Positions 1-7,915 of a DNA stretch of 7,996 bases are shown here, in pieces; positions within the stretch are counted from its first letter, which is position 1, and each line of letters starts with the position of its first letter. The stretch is from the NCBI GenBank assembly GCA_035551995.1, contig DASZME010000030.1:1-7996 (forward strand). The letters run 5' to 3'. This stretch comes from RYN-428 sp035551995. GTDB taxonomy: Bacteria; Planctomycetota; Phycisphaerae; Tepidisphaerales; Tepidisphaeraceae. Made by a program: the position numbers and the translations under genes. The notes beneath the pieces were generated by a model. The model searched no databases. It was not told the origin of the DNA and saw only the letters and a program-made list of their open reading frames with translations.

Positions 1-2
1 CC

Positions 3-704
3 GTCACCGACGACGGCGCCGACGAGGAATGGGCGCGGTGGGAGCAAACCTTCCGCGACGCCAGGCCCGTTCTGCCCGAGGCGGCCATGTCGCGAATCGA
101 GTCGGCCATTCGCCGGGAAAACGATCGTGCCGACCTTCGCCGGCCCGGCGGCGGGCCGCGGCGGGTTTGGTTGTGGATCGCCGTCGCGATCGCGTCGATC
201 GTCGCGGTGGGGGCGCCGCTCATGTATTGGCGGCCGCTCGCTCGTCTTGCTCCTGTGGGAAATTTCCCGGAATCGACGATGGGCGTGCGCGATCAATATC
301 CGCTTGATTTGCCGATCGAACCGCTGCCGACGACCCGCCCCGATACCGGGCCGCGCGCGCTGACGCAGATCGTTGTCGAAGCTCGATCCAAATCGGTGCA
401 GGAAGGCGTCGCGACTTACGTTGGACCGGTAAAAATATCCGCCGGCCCATGGCGGATCGCTTGCGATCGACTCACCGTCTTTCGCGGCGCCGGCCACGGC
501 GCGCTGCTCAGCGGCGCCGGCGCCGTCCACGTCCGCGGCGTCAGCGGAATCAGCGGGGCTGACGCCGATGAAATGACGCTCGATAGTGAAAACGGCGACC
601 TGAAACTCACAGGCCACGTCAAGCTGCAAGGCCCGCTCGAAACGCGCCACGTTCAATCCTGCACGATCAACCGCGCGGGAAGTGTGCACGACGCGCAGCC
701 GTGA
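3..704 (+). CDS. Membrane-anchored protein with OstA/LptA-like C-terminal region (5' partial)
   Basis: I do not recognise a named gene. The frame is open from the left edge and encodes 28 residues before the first ATG (87); that stretch (EEWARWEQTF...) reads as real protein, so the true start probably lies outside the window. Counting from the Met at 87, residues 1-26 are charged, 27-48 form one hydrophobic segment (WLWIAVAIASIVAVGAPLMYW), 49-92 are Pro-rich, and 93-196 are short beta-like repeats (ATYVGPVKISAG, ACDRLTVF, MTLDSENGDLKLTGHVKLQG). The alternation of 'GxVxI' and 'xxDxLxxx' is typical of OstA/LptA/LptC folds, which bind lipopolysaccharide during export. This suggests an inner-membrane protein with a periplasmic beta domain, LptC-like in layout. 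The cytoplasmic N-terminus, with Trp and amphipathic helices, resembles planctomycete anti-sigma-like membrane proteins, but its diagnostic part is off the window. The domain call is moderate; the function is inferred. Confidence 0.6.
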   Translation, partial: VTDDGADEEWARWEQTFRDARPVLPEAAMSRIESAIRRENDRADLRRPGGGPRRVWLWIAVAIASIVAVGAPLMYWRPLARLAPVGNFPESTMGVRDQYPLDLPIEPLPTTRPDTGPRALTQIVVEARSKSVQEGVATYVGPVKISAGPWRIACDRLTVFRGAGHGALLSGAGAVHVRGVSGISGADADEMTLDSENGDLKLTGHVKLQGPLETRHVQSCTINRAGSVHDAQP

Positions 705-788
705 AATTCAATCGTCCGCGGCCGGCTCGATTCATTATTTATCCGTTTCCTAATTCCTCAATATGGCGCCGTCGCCTACATTGATTTC

Positions 789-1583
789 ATGGCGACGCAG
801 TTCATTAACGGAACGACGATTCATTTTGCCGACAAAGGTACCGGCCGGCCGCTCGTGCTGCTTCATAGCTTCCCGGCGGATTTACGGGTTTGGAACGATC
901 AGATCGGAGAACTTTCCTCCCGCCGTCGCGTGATCGCCCCCGATTTCCGCGGCTTCGGGCAGTCTCCCCCCGGCGGTCCTTTCACCGTCGCCTCGCTTGC
1001 GCAAGACGTGCGCGAATTGCTGCGGTCTCTTGACGCGCTGCCGTGCGTTCTGGCGGGGATTTCGATGGGTGGATATACCGCCATGAATTTTGCGCGCCAA
1101 TTCCCCGCTGATCTGTCCGGATTGATTCTGGTCGATACCAAGGACGCCGCCGACAACGCCGAGCAGCGCGAGAATCGCGACCGGATGATCGAAGTGGCCC
1201 GATCGAAAGGATCGGCGGCCATCGCCGATCTGATGATCGGGAAATTGCTTTCGGCCGATACGGCGGCCCATCGTCCCGCGCAGGTCAAAACGCTTCGAAA
1301 GATCATTGAAGCATGCCCGGCGTTGACCATCGAGCATGCGCTGGCGGCGTTGCGCGATCGGCCGGACATGACCGGCGAATTGCCCAAGATCGCGACGCCG
1401 ACGTTGATCGTTGTGGGCGACGCCGACGAGATCACCCCTATCGAGATGGCCACGGGGATGCACAAGCGGATAGCCGGTTCGCAGTTGGCCATCATTCCCG
1501 GAGCGGGGCACATGTCGCCGATGGAACAGCCGTCGCTGGTCAATCGTGCCCTCAGGCAATTCCTGGACGGCATGGCTCAATAG
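789..1583 (+). CDS. Alpha/beta hydrolase (enol-lactonase/esterase-like)
   Basis: A complete 264-residue protein of the alpha/beta hydrolase fold, about the usual length for 3-oxoadipate enol-lactonase (PcaD)-like and small esterase members. Visible motifs in order are the oxyanion-hole strand VLLHSFPA (residues 23-30), DFRGFGQS (52-59), the nucleophile elbow GISMGG with Ser92, the acid motif VGDADEITP with Asp213 the likely acid, and GAGHMSPMEQP with His241. All three catalytic residues are present, so the enzyme is probably active in the cytoplasm; no signal peptide is seen. The substrate cannot be read from the sequence, because PcaD-like motifs are shared with many esterases, lactonases and haloperoxidase-like proteins. 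The ATG at 789 is the first in-frame start. It has no clear Shine-Dalgarno sequence, and the 84 bp before it are AT-rich (about 730-765), consistent with its own promoter. It converges on the helicase gene. Confidence 0.9.
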   Translation: MATQFINGTTIHFADKGTGRPLVLLHSFPADLRVWNDQIGELSSRRRVIAPDFRGFGQSPPGGPFTVASLAQDVRELLRSLDALPCVLAGISMGGYTAMNFARQFPADLSGLILVDTKDAADNAEQRENRDRMIEVARSKGSAAIADLMIGKLLSADTAAHRPAQVKTLRKIIEACPALTIEHALAALRDRPDMTGELPKIATPTLIVVGDADEITPIEMATGMHKRIAGSQLAIIPGAGHMSPMEQPSLVNRALRQFLDGMAQ

Positions 1584-1638
1584 ATCGTCGAGTGGCGGGG
1601 AAAATCGTCGTGGTCACGAAGGACGCGGCGGGGAGACG

Positions 1639-4600
1639 CTATTCTTCGCGCCCTCCGCGGCTATTTTCTGTCGACGTCGATTTTTGTTCCGACCGCAGCG
1701 CCGCTTCGATCGACGTGCCGATATCCTTCATCGATCCGCCGGCGTCTCGGAAAAAGTGCGGCGTCCAGACCCGATGCAGCGTCCACCCTTGCGATTCATG
1801 CACGACCGTGCGGAAAACATCCCACTCCACCGGATCGTCCGAACCGGCGTAGCGGGTCATGTCGCAGAGAACGCCGACCGTCACGTCATCGACGCGGTGC
1901 GGATGCTGCATGGCCAGATCGATCGAGAATCCTTCGTTCCCCCAATCGACTTCGCTCCCTTGCCGCTGCGTGACGGCAAGCCGCGCCGCCAGGCTCCTGG
2001 CGAATTGCGACGGCGAGCGCGTCGGATGCGCATTGACCGAAGCGCGATCGGCGCGAGTGGCGTTTTCCAAAATGCGATAGTTGGTCTCGTACTCCTTCTG
2101 CAATTGCTCGGCGTACGCGAGATATGAAAACAGCAGCCACGCGCCGCCCGGCGTGGCGCCGGGCGGGATCTGCGGCAGGCTCACGTAGACTGAGCGCGGA
2201 ATGGAGGTGACGATATGGAGTTCCTGCCGCGCTCGCGTGATCAGCACGTTAAGTCGTCGGCCGCCGCCCGCGTTGCCGAGGGGGCCGAAGTTACGGCGGA
2301 ATTTACCTGCCGGATCGGGGCCGTACGTCGTGCTGATGATCAGATGATCGCGCTCGTCGCCCTGCACGTTTTCCAGATTCTTGACGAAAAGCCCCTCGGA
2401 AGAACCGGCGCCGCGCCGCTCGCGCGCGTCGGATAATCGGGCGGCGAACTCCGGATCGGCCGTCGCCATTTCCTCGAGCTTTTCGACGATCAGATCGCGC
2501 TGAACCATGTTGAAGCAGGCGATGCCGATCGACGGCGGCGCCGCCCGCTTGAGAAGATCGCGAACGATGTTGCAAACCCGATCGGCTTCGATCGCGTTTT
2601 TTCGTTTCTCGTAAATTCCATCCGCGCGGTAAACCGTAATCGGCGCATAGCGCGCCCTGTTCTTCGGATGTCCTGGAATGGCTTGCAGGCGCGAGGAATA
2701 AAAATGCTCGTTGCTGAAGCCGATGAGGTCGGAATTGCGCGAGCGGTAATGAACGTCGAGATAGCAATGCTCGACATCCAGCCCGAGTGCGGCGGTAAGC
2801 AAATCTTCGACATCCCCCTGCTGGATATCGAAAAGCTCCTGCTCGCCCTCGGCGTCGGAATCTTCGCTGGTGACCACCGCCGATTCAAAAAAACGCGTCG
2901 GCGGCAATTGTTTTGGATCGCCGGCGATCACCACGCGCTTGGCGCGAGTCAAAACAGGCAGAGCCTCTTCGAGCCGGCATTGGCTTGCTTCGTCGAAGAC
3001 GACCACGTCGAAGATCGCCTGTCTGGGAAAAAGTTGTGCGACGGTTTCTGGGCTGGCCATCCAGATGGGGCGAAGATCGAACAGAGGATCGCCCCCGTCG
3101 ACGCCGGCGCCGTGGGCGATGACCTGGCGCAGTCGCATGGCGCGTTCGCCGCGGGTGGTAAGTCGGCGGCGCAGGTCGGCGCCGGTCGCGTTGAGGCGCG
3201 AGCCGGTCGTCGCGAGCAGCCGTTCTTTTTGCCGCGAGACCCAATGATGTTGGATCAGGTCGCGAACAACGCCCTTTTTCGTTTTGCTGAGTTCGGAAAA
3301 CCGATCGAACATCGTTTGCAGGCGATGGCCGTCGACGGTTTGCAAGGTCGGGCAATCCGCCAGACGCCGGACGATTTCGCCCGCCAGAACATTGCGCGTG
3401 ATCGCGGAAAAGCCCGCGTCGGATTCGCAGGCGTCTTTCAGAAGCGCGCCGGCCGCCGCCGACAACGCCCGAGGCAATTGCGCCAGGCCGGCGATAACGC
3501 GGATGACCCCTTCCAGCGTATCGAGCCGTTCGATGAGAAGGGTGAAATAGGGCGCGACTTGTTTGTTGGCTCGCACGCTGTTTCCGACCGCTTTCAGATA
3601 CGTCTTTGAATAGATGCCGCTTTCGGCAAGCGCCAGATCAAGCTTGATGATCGCCGCGGCGCGCTGCGGCGAACGCTGAAGGGCGGCGATAACGCCTGCG
3701 GACTTGACCGGGTCGGACAATGCGGCCGCGATCGCGTCGCCGACGGACGATCCGACGGGATCGACGGTCATTAACGCGAACAATCGCTCGTGTAAATCGG
3801 CAGGCTTGAGCATTTCCGAATCAGGCGCGTCGACGGAAAGACCGGGAACAAGCGACAGGGCGCTCAACAACTCCGCCATCCGCGAACGCGCTTCCAGGCC
3901 CTTGAAAAATCGAATGACGTGGAGAGCGGCGGCGTCATTCGCGGGAAGATCGAAGACTTTCAGAAGGGCCGCCGCGCCGTCGGCCTTGGCGCCGAGGAAC
4001 TGGTTCAGGGCCGCGATCGCGGATTGGCTCAGCGCGTGGTCCGATGGCCCCGGCGGTATTTCGCCGGCCGGTCGATCGGCGCCAAACGCGGCGATCGCCG
4101 CGCGATGTCTTCGGAAAACGCCCAGCAGTTCATCTTCGTCGAGCCGGTCTTCAAACAGTTTTCCGCTCACCGATTCGACGGCGGCGCGGAGGTCCACGCG
4201 CTTTTGCCGATCGGTCAAAAATTGCTGCACGTGCGCCGCCGACGCCGGGGTCAGCGAAAGGCCAAAATGCCGGACGATCGGCTCGGCCGCCTTTTTCTTT
4301 TTGAAGTGAAAGATCGCGTGCCATTTCGCGGCAGTGTCGAGGTAGGCGCCGAGCGACGCCATCGCGTCGAACATTTTCCCCGCGTCGAGCGGAGCGGCGT
4401 CAAATCGAGCGAGCATGGAAACATCCAGGCCGCGGGCCTCGATCGCGTCGGCAAGCGGGGCGACGGCGTCCAGGCGCTTGCGGGCGCCGGGGATGATCTT
4501 CGGGTCGGCGGTGATCCACTTGAGAATCGTCGCCTCGTCACACGCCGGCGCCGCGCTCTGAACGCGCCGATATTCGGCGGCCGAGCGGGCAAAAGCGTCG

Positions 4601-6633
4601 GCATAGATCTGCAAAATCTCCCGTTCCGCGTGAAGTGTTTGGACGGGCGGCACGATGGGGCGCGCTTGCCGCAGGGCGGCGTCAAGCGGGGCGGCGGCGA
4701 TCTCGGTTTTCCAGTCGGCCGCGGCTGACAATTCGGCGCGGGCGAATTGAACCGCGTTCGGCTTCGCTTGCGCCCAGTGCTGTGCCGAAGCGGGCGGCAA
4801 CGCTTGTAAAATCTTCAACTCATCGGCGACGCGCTGACGACGGCGGGCTTCGTTGGGCAAATCGGCGTCGGGGGAAAATGCCGGATGAAAGGCGTCATAC
4901 GTCGCGTCCGTCGCCGTGGCCGTCGAAAGACATTGGCCCATCGCCCGGCGATAGCGATCCATCGGATTGGCCAGGAATTGGCCGAGATCGAGCCCGATGG
5001 CCGGTCTCCAGGGATTGGTCGCAAAGCCAATCGCCTCGCCGCGCTGGAGGACTTCCCTGAGCCGTGTGCGATGGCTTTCGAAGTCGGCCGTATCGACGTC
5101 CTGGACCGATTTCCAATCCACCGCGTCGCCGCCGTCTCCGTTTTCCGCCAGCCACTGACCGACGAGATGATGGAACGAACTCGGGCCGCCGCGCTCGCCC
5201 ATCAATTCCCGGTAATAAGCGGAAAGCTCGTCGTGGAGACGCTGTAATTCGGCGTCGATTTTCTTTAGTTTCTTCGCCGCCGCGGGGTTAAGCGACGTGT
5301 CGGGCAGCTTATCCAACTGCTCGCGCACGGAACGGTAGAATTCGCGCTGATCGCGCTGCGGATCGTGAACGGCGGCCAACAGATCGCCCAGGCCCAGGCT
5401 GCCAAGGCGATCGGCGACGACATCAAGCGCCGTCCGCTTGTCGCAGACGAACAAAACGCGCTCGCCGCGCGCGAGATGATCGGCGATCACGTTGGCGATC
5501 GTCTGGCTTTTGCCGGTGCCGGGCGGACCGTGGATGACCAATCCGCGCGATTGCCGGGCGAGGCGGACGGCGCGGGTCTGGCATGGATCGGCCACCGTAA
5601 TCAGGCGTTCATCGGAAAAGGCGCGAGCCACGCTCAGCGCCGGCGACGACGCCACGGAGCCTTCCGCCGGAGCGTCGTCGCCTTTCGTCTGGCCGACGTC
5701 CAGGCTGACGTTATGCCGGACGAAACTTTCGATCGGTCCATCAGGCGCGCCGGCGGCGACCATCTCCCGCGTATCGTTCAGCAAGCCCTGATTGGCCGTC
5801 GGGAAAAGACCAAGCACCGCCGCCGTGACGATCGACGGCCCGCTCTGGTCCTGATCCGCTTTCGGCGTGGAGGCGAGGGTCAATCCCGCGGGAACCTCGG
5901 CGCTTGCGAATAGCTCGGGGGCTTTGACTTCCGCTCGCTTGGCGATGAGCCGAACCAGTTCGACGATTTCCCGCCACGGTTCTTCGCCGGCTTCGTCGCT
6001 GGAGGGCGCGGGCATCGGCTGGCCGGTCTGCTGCTCAAGCCAGGCGAGCAACGCGATGTTCGGCGTTACCCGATCGACGCCTTCGCCCCGGCAGGCGATT
6101 TCAATCAGCGGCCTGGTTCCCGATTTCAGCGTCAGCGTGACCGGAATAAACGCGATCGGCGCCAGGATGCGGCGCGACGCGATTCCGCTTCGCCCACCGA
6201 ACGTGCCGGGGGGAAGGCTCAGAAGGGGAAAGCCGATGTTCAGGGCATGAACGCCGGTGTCTTGTTCGTAGGTGCGGGCGTCGTCGGCGATGAGGCGAAT
6301 TTTCGTAAGCAGCGATTGCTGGTCGGCCCAAGCCAGTCGAGCGGCTTTTTCCTCGGGCGAAAGTTCTTCCTGTTTTTCGCCTTCGGAAGGTTTCCGCGTC
6401 GGCGCCGGTTTGGCCGGCGCGGGAACCCGCCCCGCCAGCTTCACGCCGCGATCGGGACCGACTAGCGATAGCAAAATATTGCCCGGATCACCGTCGTTGA
6501 GTCGGCCGAACTGGGTCATATCGACCCGCTGCCGGCTGGCGTGCGGTCGGCAATTCATCGCCGGTCCGTTCACCATCGAAGCGAACAGGCGATCGAGCAT
6601 TTTTGACAGCACGGCATTCGCTGGTTCGATCAT
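1639..6633 (-). CDS. Giant SF1 helicase, DUF4011-like N-terminus, C-terminal Vsr/MTES_1575-like nuclease
   Basis: An intact 1664-residue protein. Residues about 20-205 resemble the DUF4011 region (DARTYEQDTGVHALNIGF, LAPIAFIPVTLTL, TPNIALLAWLE), with a Pro/Glu/Lys linker at 71-98. SF1 helicase motifs: Walker A GPPGTGKS (369-376), motif II DEAS (1214-1217), motif III GDPKQLPP (1238-1245), motif IV-like HYRSRN (1295-1300), motif V NVQGDERDHLIIS (1422-1434) and motif VI RRLNVLITRAR (1459-1469). About 700 mostly helical residues (about 440-1150) separate Walker A from motif II. The C-terminus (about 1556-1630) has FSIDLA, VGVLCD and GWTLHRVWTPHFF, the core of the Vsr/MTES_1575 PD-(D/E)XK-like nuclease family that often ends such helicases. 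The protein probably translocates on or unwinds nucleic acid using ATP and may cut it. The layout matches DUF4011-helicase-Vsr proteins reported in anti-phage defence (Hhe-type); this role is inference. The ATG at 6633 is the only plausible start, since TAA lies in frame 30 bp upstream; a weak GGAA precedes it. Confidence 0.9.
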   Translation of the reverse strand: MIEPANAVLSKMLDRLFASMVNGPAMNCRPHASRQRVDMTQFGRLNDGDPGNILLSLVGPDRGVKLAGRVPAPAKPAPTRKPSEGEKQEELSPEEKAARLAWADQQSLLTKIRLIADDARTYEQDTGVHALNIGFPLLSLPPGTFGGRSGIASRRILAPIAFIPVTLTLKSGTRPLIEIACRGEGVDRVTPNIALLAWLEQQTGQPMPAPSSDEAGEEPWREIVELVRLIAKRAEVKAPELFASAEVPAGLTLASTPKADQDQSGPSIVTAAVLGLFPTANQGLLNDTREMVAAGAPDGPIESFVRHNVSLDVGQTKGDDAPAEGSVASSPALSVARAFSDERLITVADPCQTRAVRLARQSRGLVIHGPPGTGKSQTIANVIADHLARGERVLFVCDKRTALDVVADRLGSLGLGDLLAAVHDPQRDQREFYRSVREQLDKLPDTSLNPAAAKKLKKIDAELQRLHDELSAYYRELMGERGGPSSFHHLVGQWLAENGDGGDAVDWKSVQDVDTADFESHRTRLREVLQRGEAIGFATNPWRPAIGLDLGQFLANPMDRYRRAMGQCLSTATATDATYDAFHPAFSPDADLPNEARRRQRVADELKILQALPPASAQHWAQAKPNAVQFARAELSAAADWKTEIAAAPLDAALRQARPIVPPVQTLHAEREILQIYADAFARSAAEYRRVQSAAPACDEATILKWITADPKIIPGARKRLDAVAPLADAIEARGLDVSMLARFDAAPLDAGKMFDAMASLGAYLDTAAKWHAIFHFKKKKAAEPIVRHFGLSLTPASAAHVQQFLTDRQKRVDLRAAVESVSGKLFEDRLDEDELLGVFRRHRAAIAAFGADRPAGEIPPGPSDHALSQSAIAALNQFLGAKADGAAALLKVFDLPANDAAALHVIRFFKGLEARSRMAELLSALSLVPGLSVDAPDSEMLKPADLHERLFALMTVDPVGSSVGDAIAAALSDPVKSAGVIAALQRSPQRAAAIIKLDLALAESGIYSKTYLKAVGNSVRANKQVAPYFTLLIERLDTLEGVIRVIAGLAQLPRALSAAAGALLKDACESDAGFSAITRNVLAGEIVRRLADCPTLQTVDGHRLQTMFDRFSELSKTKKGVVRDLIQHHWVSRQKERLLATTGSRLNATGADLRRRLTTRGERAMRLRQVIAHGAGVDGGDPLFDLRPIWMASPETVAQLFPRQAIFDVVVFDEASQCRLEEALPVLTRAKRVVIAGDPKQLPPTRFFESAVVTSEDSDAEGEQELFDIQQGDVEDLLTAALGLDVEHCYLDVHYRSRNSDLIGFSNEHFYSSRLQAIPGHPKNRARYAPITVYRADGIYEKRKNAIEADRVCNIVRDLLKRAAPPSIGIACFNMVQRDLIVEKLEEMATADPEFAARLSDARERRGAGSSEGLFVKNLENVQGDERDHLIISTTYGPDPAGKFRRNFGPLGNAGGGRRLNVLITRARQELHIVTSIPRSVYVSLPQIPPGATPGGAWLLFSYLAYAEQLQKEYETNYRILENATRADRASVNAHPTRSPSQFARSLAARLAVTQRQGSEVDWGNEGFSIDLAMQHPHRVDDVTVGVLCDMTRYAGSDDPVEWDVFRTVVHESQGWTLHRVWTPHFFRDAGGSMKDIGTSIEAALRSEQKSTSTENSRGGREE

Positions 6634-6662
6634 ATGAAATTCCGCAAAACGTCGGTCGGGCC

Positions 6663-6691
6663 ATTACAACGTCTAGCGACCGCAGGATCAA
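6663..6691 (-). promoter_or_regulatory. Candidate sigma70-type promoter of the helicase gene
   Basis: Read on the minus strand, TTGATC (-35, 6686-6691) is followed after exactly 17 bases by TGTAAT (-10, 6663-6668). These match TTGACA at 4 of 6 and TATAAT at 5 of 6 positions. Transcription would start near 6656, giving a leader of about 23 bases before the ATG at 6633. Position, spacing and the lower GC content of this gap support it. Planctomycete promoters are not well defined by consensus, so this remains a prediction. No convincing terminator for the sulfatase remnant is visible in the rest of the gap (6692-6850), which is purine-rich on the plus strand around 6740-6805. Confidence 0.4.
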
Positions 6692-6850
6692 ATGAGTTCT
6701 GATGGGCTCGAATACGGAAATCACGAGGACTTAGCCGGCAGGCAGAGAAAAAGTAACCGGAGGAAAGAACGAAATGAGACCGCCGAAATAAAACGGGAGA
6801 GAGACGACCACTTTCATTGTTCCTTATAGAGACGCGTAGTCACGCCCGAT

Positions 6851-7873
6851 TCATTTCCCGCGCTCCAGCGGAGCGTCCCCGACCGCCGACTTGGGATGGT
6901 CGCTCACCGTTCCGTATTTCGGCTTCCAGGGCCACGGCAGGGCGTGCGTGCGCTGGGCCCATGTTTCCCACTTCCGCTTCAAATCGGCGACGCGCCCCGG
7001 CTCGGCTCCGGCCAGGTCGTGCATCTCCGTCCGGTCGGCGTCCATGTCATATAGTTCCCAACGGCCCGCGGGAAATTTCGCGACCAACTTCCACTTCCCC
7101 TCGCGCACCGCGCGATTGCCTTCGTGCTCCCAGAAAATATCCCGCTCCGGCAACGCCTTGCCCGCAAAAGCCGGCGCCAGACTCACGCCTTCCATTGGCG
7201 TGATGTCCTGGCCGTTCAACTCCTTCGGATACCGCGCTCCGGCAAGGTCAACGCAAGTGGCCATCAGATCGATCAAATGGCCCGGCTGATTTTCGATCTG
7301 ATTCTTGCGCGTGATTTTATCCGGCCAATGCGCGATCAGCGGCGTCGAGATGCCGCCTTCATGCACAAAATGCTTGTATTCGCGGAACGGCGTGTTGCTC
7401 ACGTTGGCCCAACCTTGCCCATAAGCGATGTATGTATCCCGCGGCCCGGGCATGACGGCGGGACCGGATAGAACGGGATAGCCGTCGCGCGTCTGCTTGG
7501 GCCAATAGATCGTTTCGATGCGATCGTCGCCGAGCGGCGGAAGGGTGGGATGATCCTGGCGCGCGATCGATCCCTCGCGGCCGACCCGCTCGTAATTGCC
7601 TCCGTTGTCTTCCAGGAAAAGCACCAGCGTGTTGTCGTATTTCCCGTTGTCCTTGAGCGCCTGAACGATCCGGCCAATGCCCTGATCCATATTGTCTACC
7701 ATGGCGGCGTAGACCTCCATGCACCGCGCTTCCCATTCCTTGTTGGGCACTTTATCCCATTCCCCGAACTGCGGGCTGAGATCCCATTTCGAGTCGATCA
7801 ACCCCATCTGCCTGAGCCGCTCGAAGCGCGCCTTGCGAATGGGCTCGTAGCCGACATTGAACTTCCCCCCGTA
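6851..7873 (-). pseudogene. Arylsulfatase (S1 family), C-terminal fragment cut by an IS element
   Basis: This is the C-terminal 340 or so residues of a type I sulfatase, a periplasmic or secreted enzyme that hydrolyses sulfate esters. Sulfatase-like sequence starts at the Tyr codon 7871-7873 (YGGKFNVGYEPIRKARFER) and runs to TGA at 6851. Counting from the internal Met at 7807, it keeps the metal-site motif FLEDNGG (Asp67, Asn68; Glu replaces the usual Ser of FLSDNGG), the REYKHFVHEGGISTPLIAHW block with Lys145, the GHLIDLMAT motif with His177, and a normal C-terminus (LYDMDADRTEMHDL). Missing are the signal peptide, the N-terminal metal ligands and the C/S-x-P-x-R sequence modified to formylglycine, so the fragment cannot be catalytic. 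Upstream, the minus frame runs into the IS and stops at a TAA (7955-7957) without an ATG. No frameshift or stop occurs in the remnant, suggesting recent disruption. Automatic callers may start a false CDS at 7807. Confidence 0.85.
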
Positions 7874-7891
7874 TGGCGGGCGCGGGGAACG

Positions 7892-7909
7892 AACAGCATA
7901 ATCGCTGTT
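7892..7909 (+). repeat. Hairpin just before the transposase ribosome binding site
   Basis: A perfect 6 bp inverted repeat, AACAGC (7892-7897) and GCTGTT (7904-7909), flanks the six-base loop ATAATC. It ends directly at the AAGGAG sequence. CATAAT (7897-7902), resembling a -10 box, overlaps the loop. It may limit transposase translation from read-through mRNA or serve as a protein-binding site; neither role is shown by the sequence. Confidence 0.5.
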
Positions 7910-7915
7910 AAGGAG
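7910..7915 (+). promoter_or_regulatory. Ribosome binding site of the transposase OrfA
   Basis: AAGGAG lies six bases before the ATG at 7922. It is a canonical Shine-Dalgarno sequence and fixes the OrfA start. The hydrolase and helicase starts lack one this strong, which fits an origin of this segment outside the host chromosome. Confidence 0.75.

Noticed and set aside
87..89. ATG as the true start of the first gene
   Set aside because: The frame is open upstream to the window edge and reads as plausible protein, and no Shine-Dalgarno sequence precedes this ATG, so it is treated as internal to a 5'-partial gene.
763..765. Upstream ATG as an alternative start for the hydrolase
   Set aside because: It is out of frame with the hydrolase; the ATG at 789 is the first in-frame start and the protein is already full length.
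882..1580. 232-codon open frame on the minus strand opposite the hydrolase
   Set aside because: The plus-strand frame has a complete Ser-Asp-His hydrolase signature, while the opposite frame encodes Arg/Gly/His-rich sequence without any family resemblance.
2668..3609. 313-codon open frame on the plus strand
   Set aside because: It lies wholly inside the helicase gene, opposite conserved motifs II-VI and in a mirror frame; its composition is that of a GC-rich antisense shadow with no recognisable domain.
3919..4728. 269-codon open frame on the plus strand
   Set aside because: Antisense to the helicase insertion region, with Arg/Gly-rich low-complexity content and no motif; long antisense frames are expected at this GC content.
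5365..5913. 182-codon open frame on the plus strand opposite Walker A
   Set aside because: The opposite strand encodes the conserved GPPGTGKS motif of the helicase; this frame is its shadow.
7805..7807. ATG as the natural start of a short sulfatase
   Set aside because: Conserved sulfatase sequence continues for 22 codons upstream, and the resulting protein would lack the signal peptide and active-site motif.
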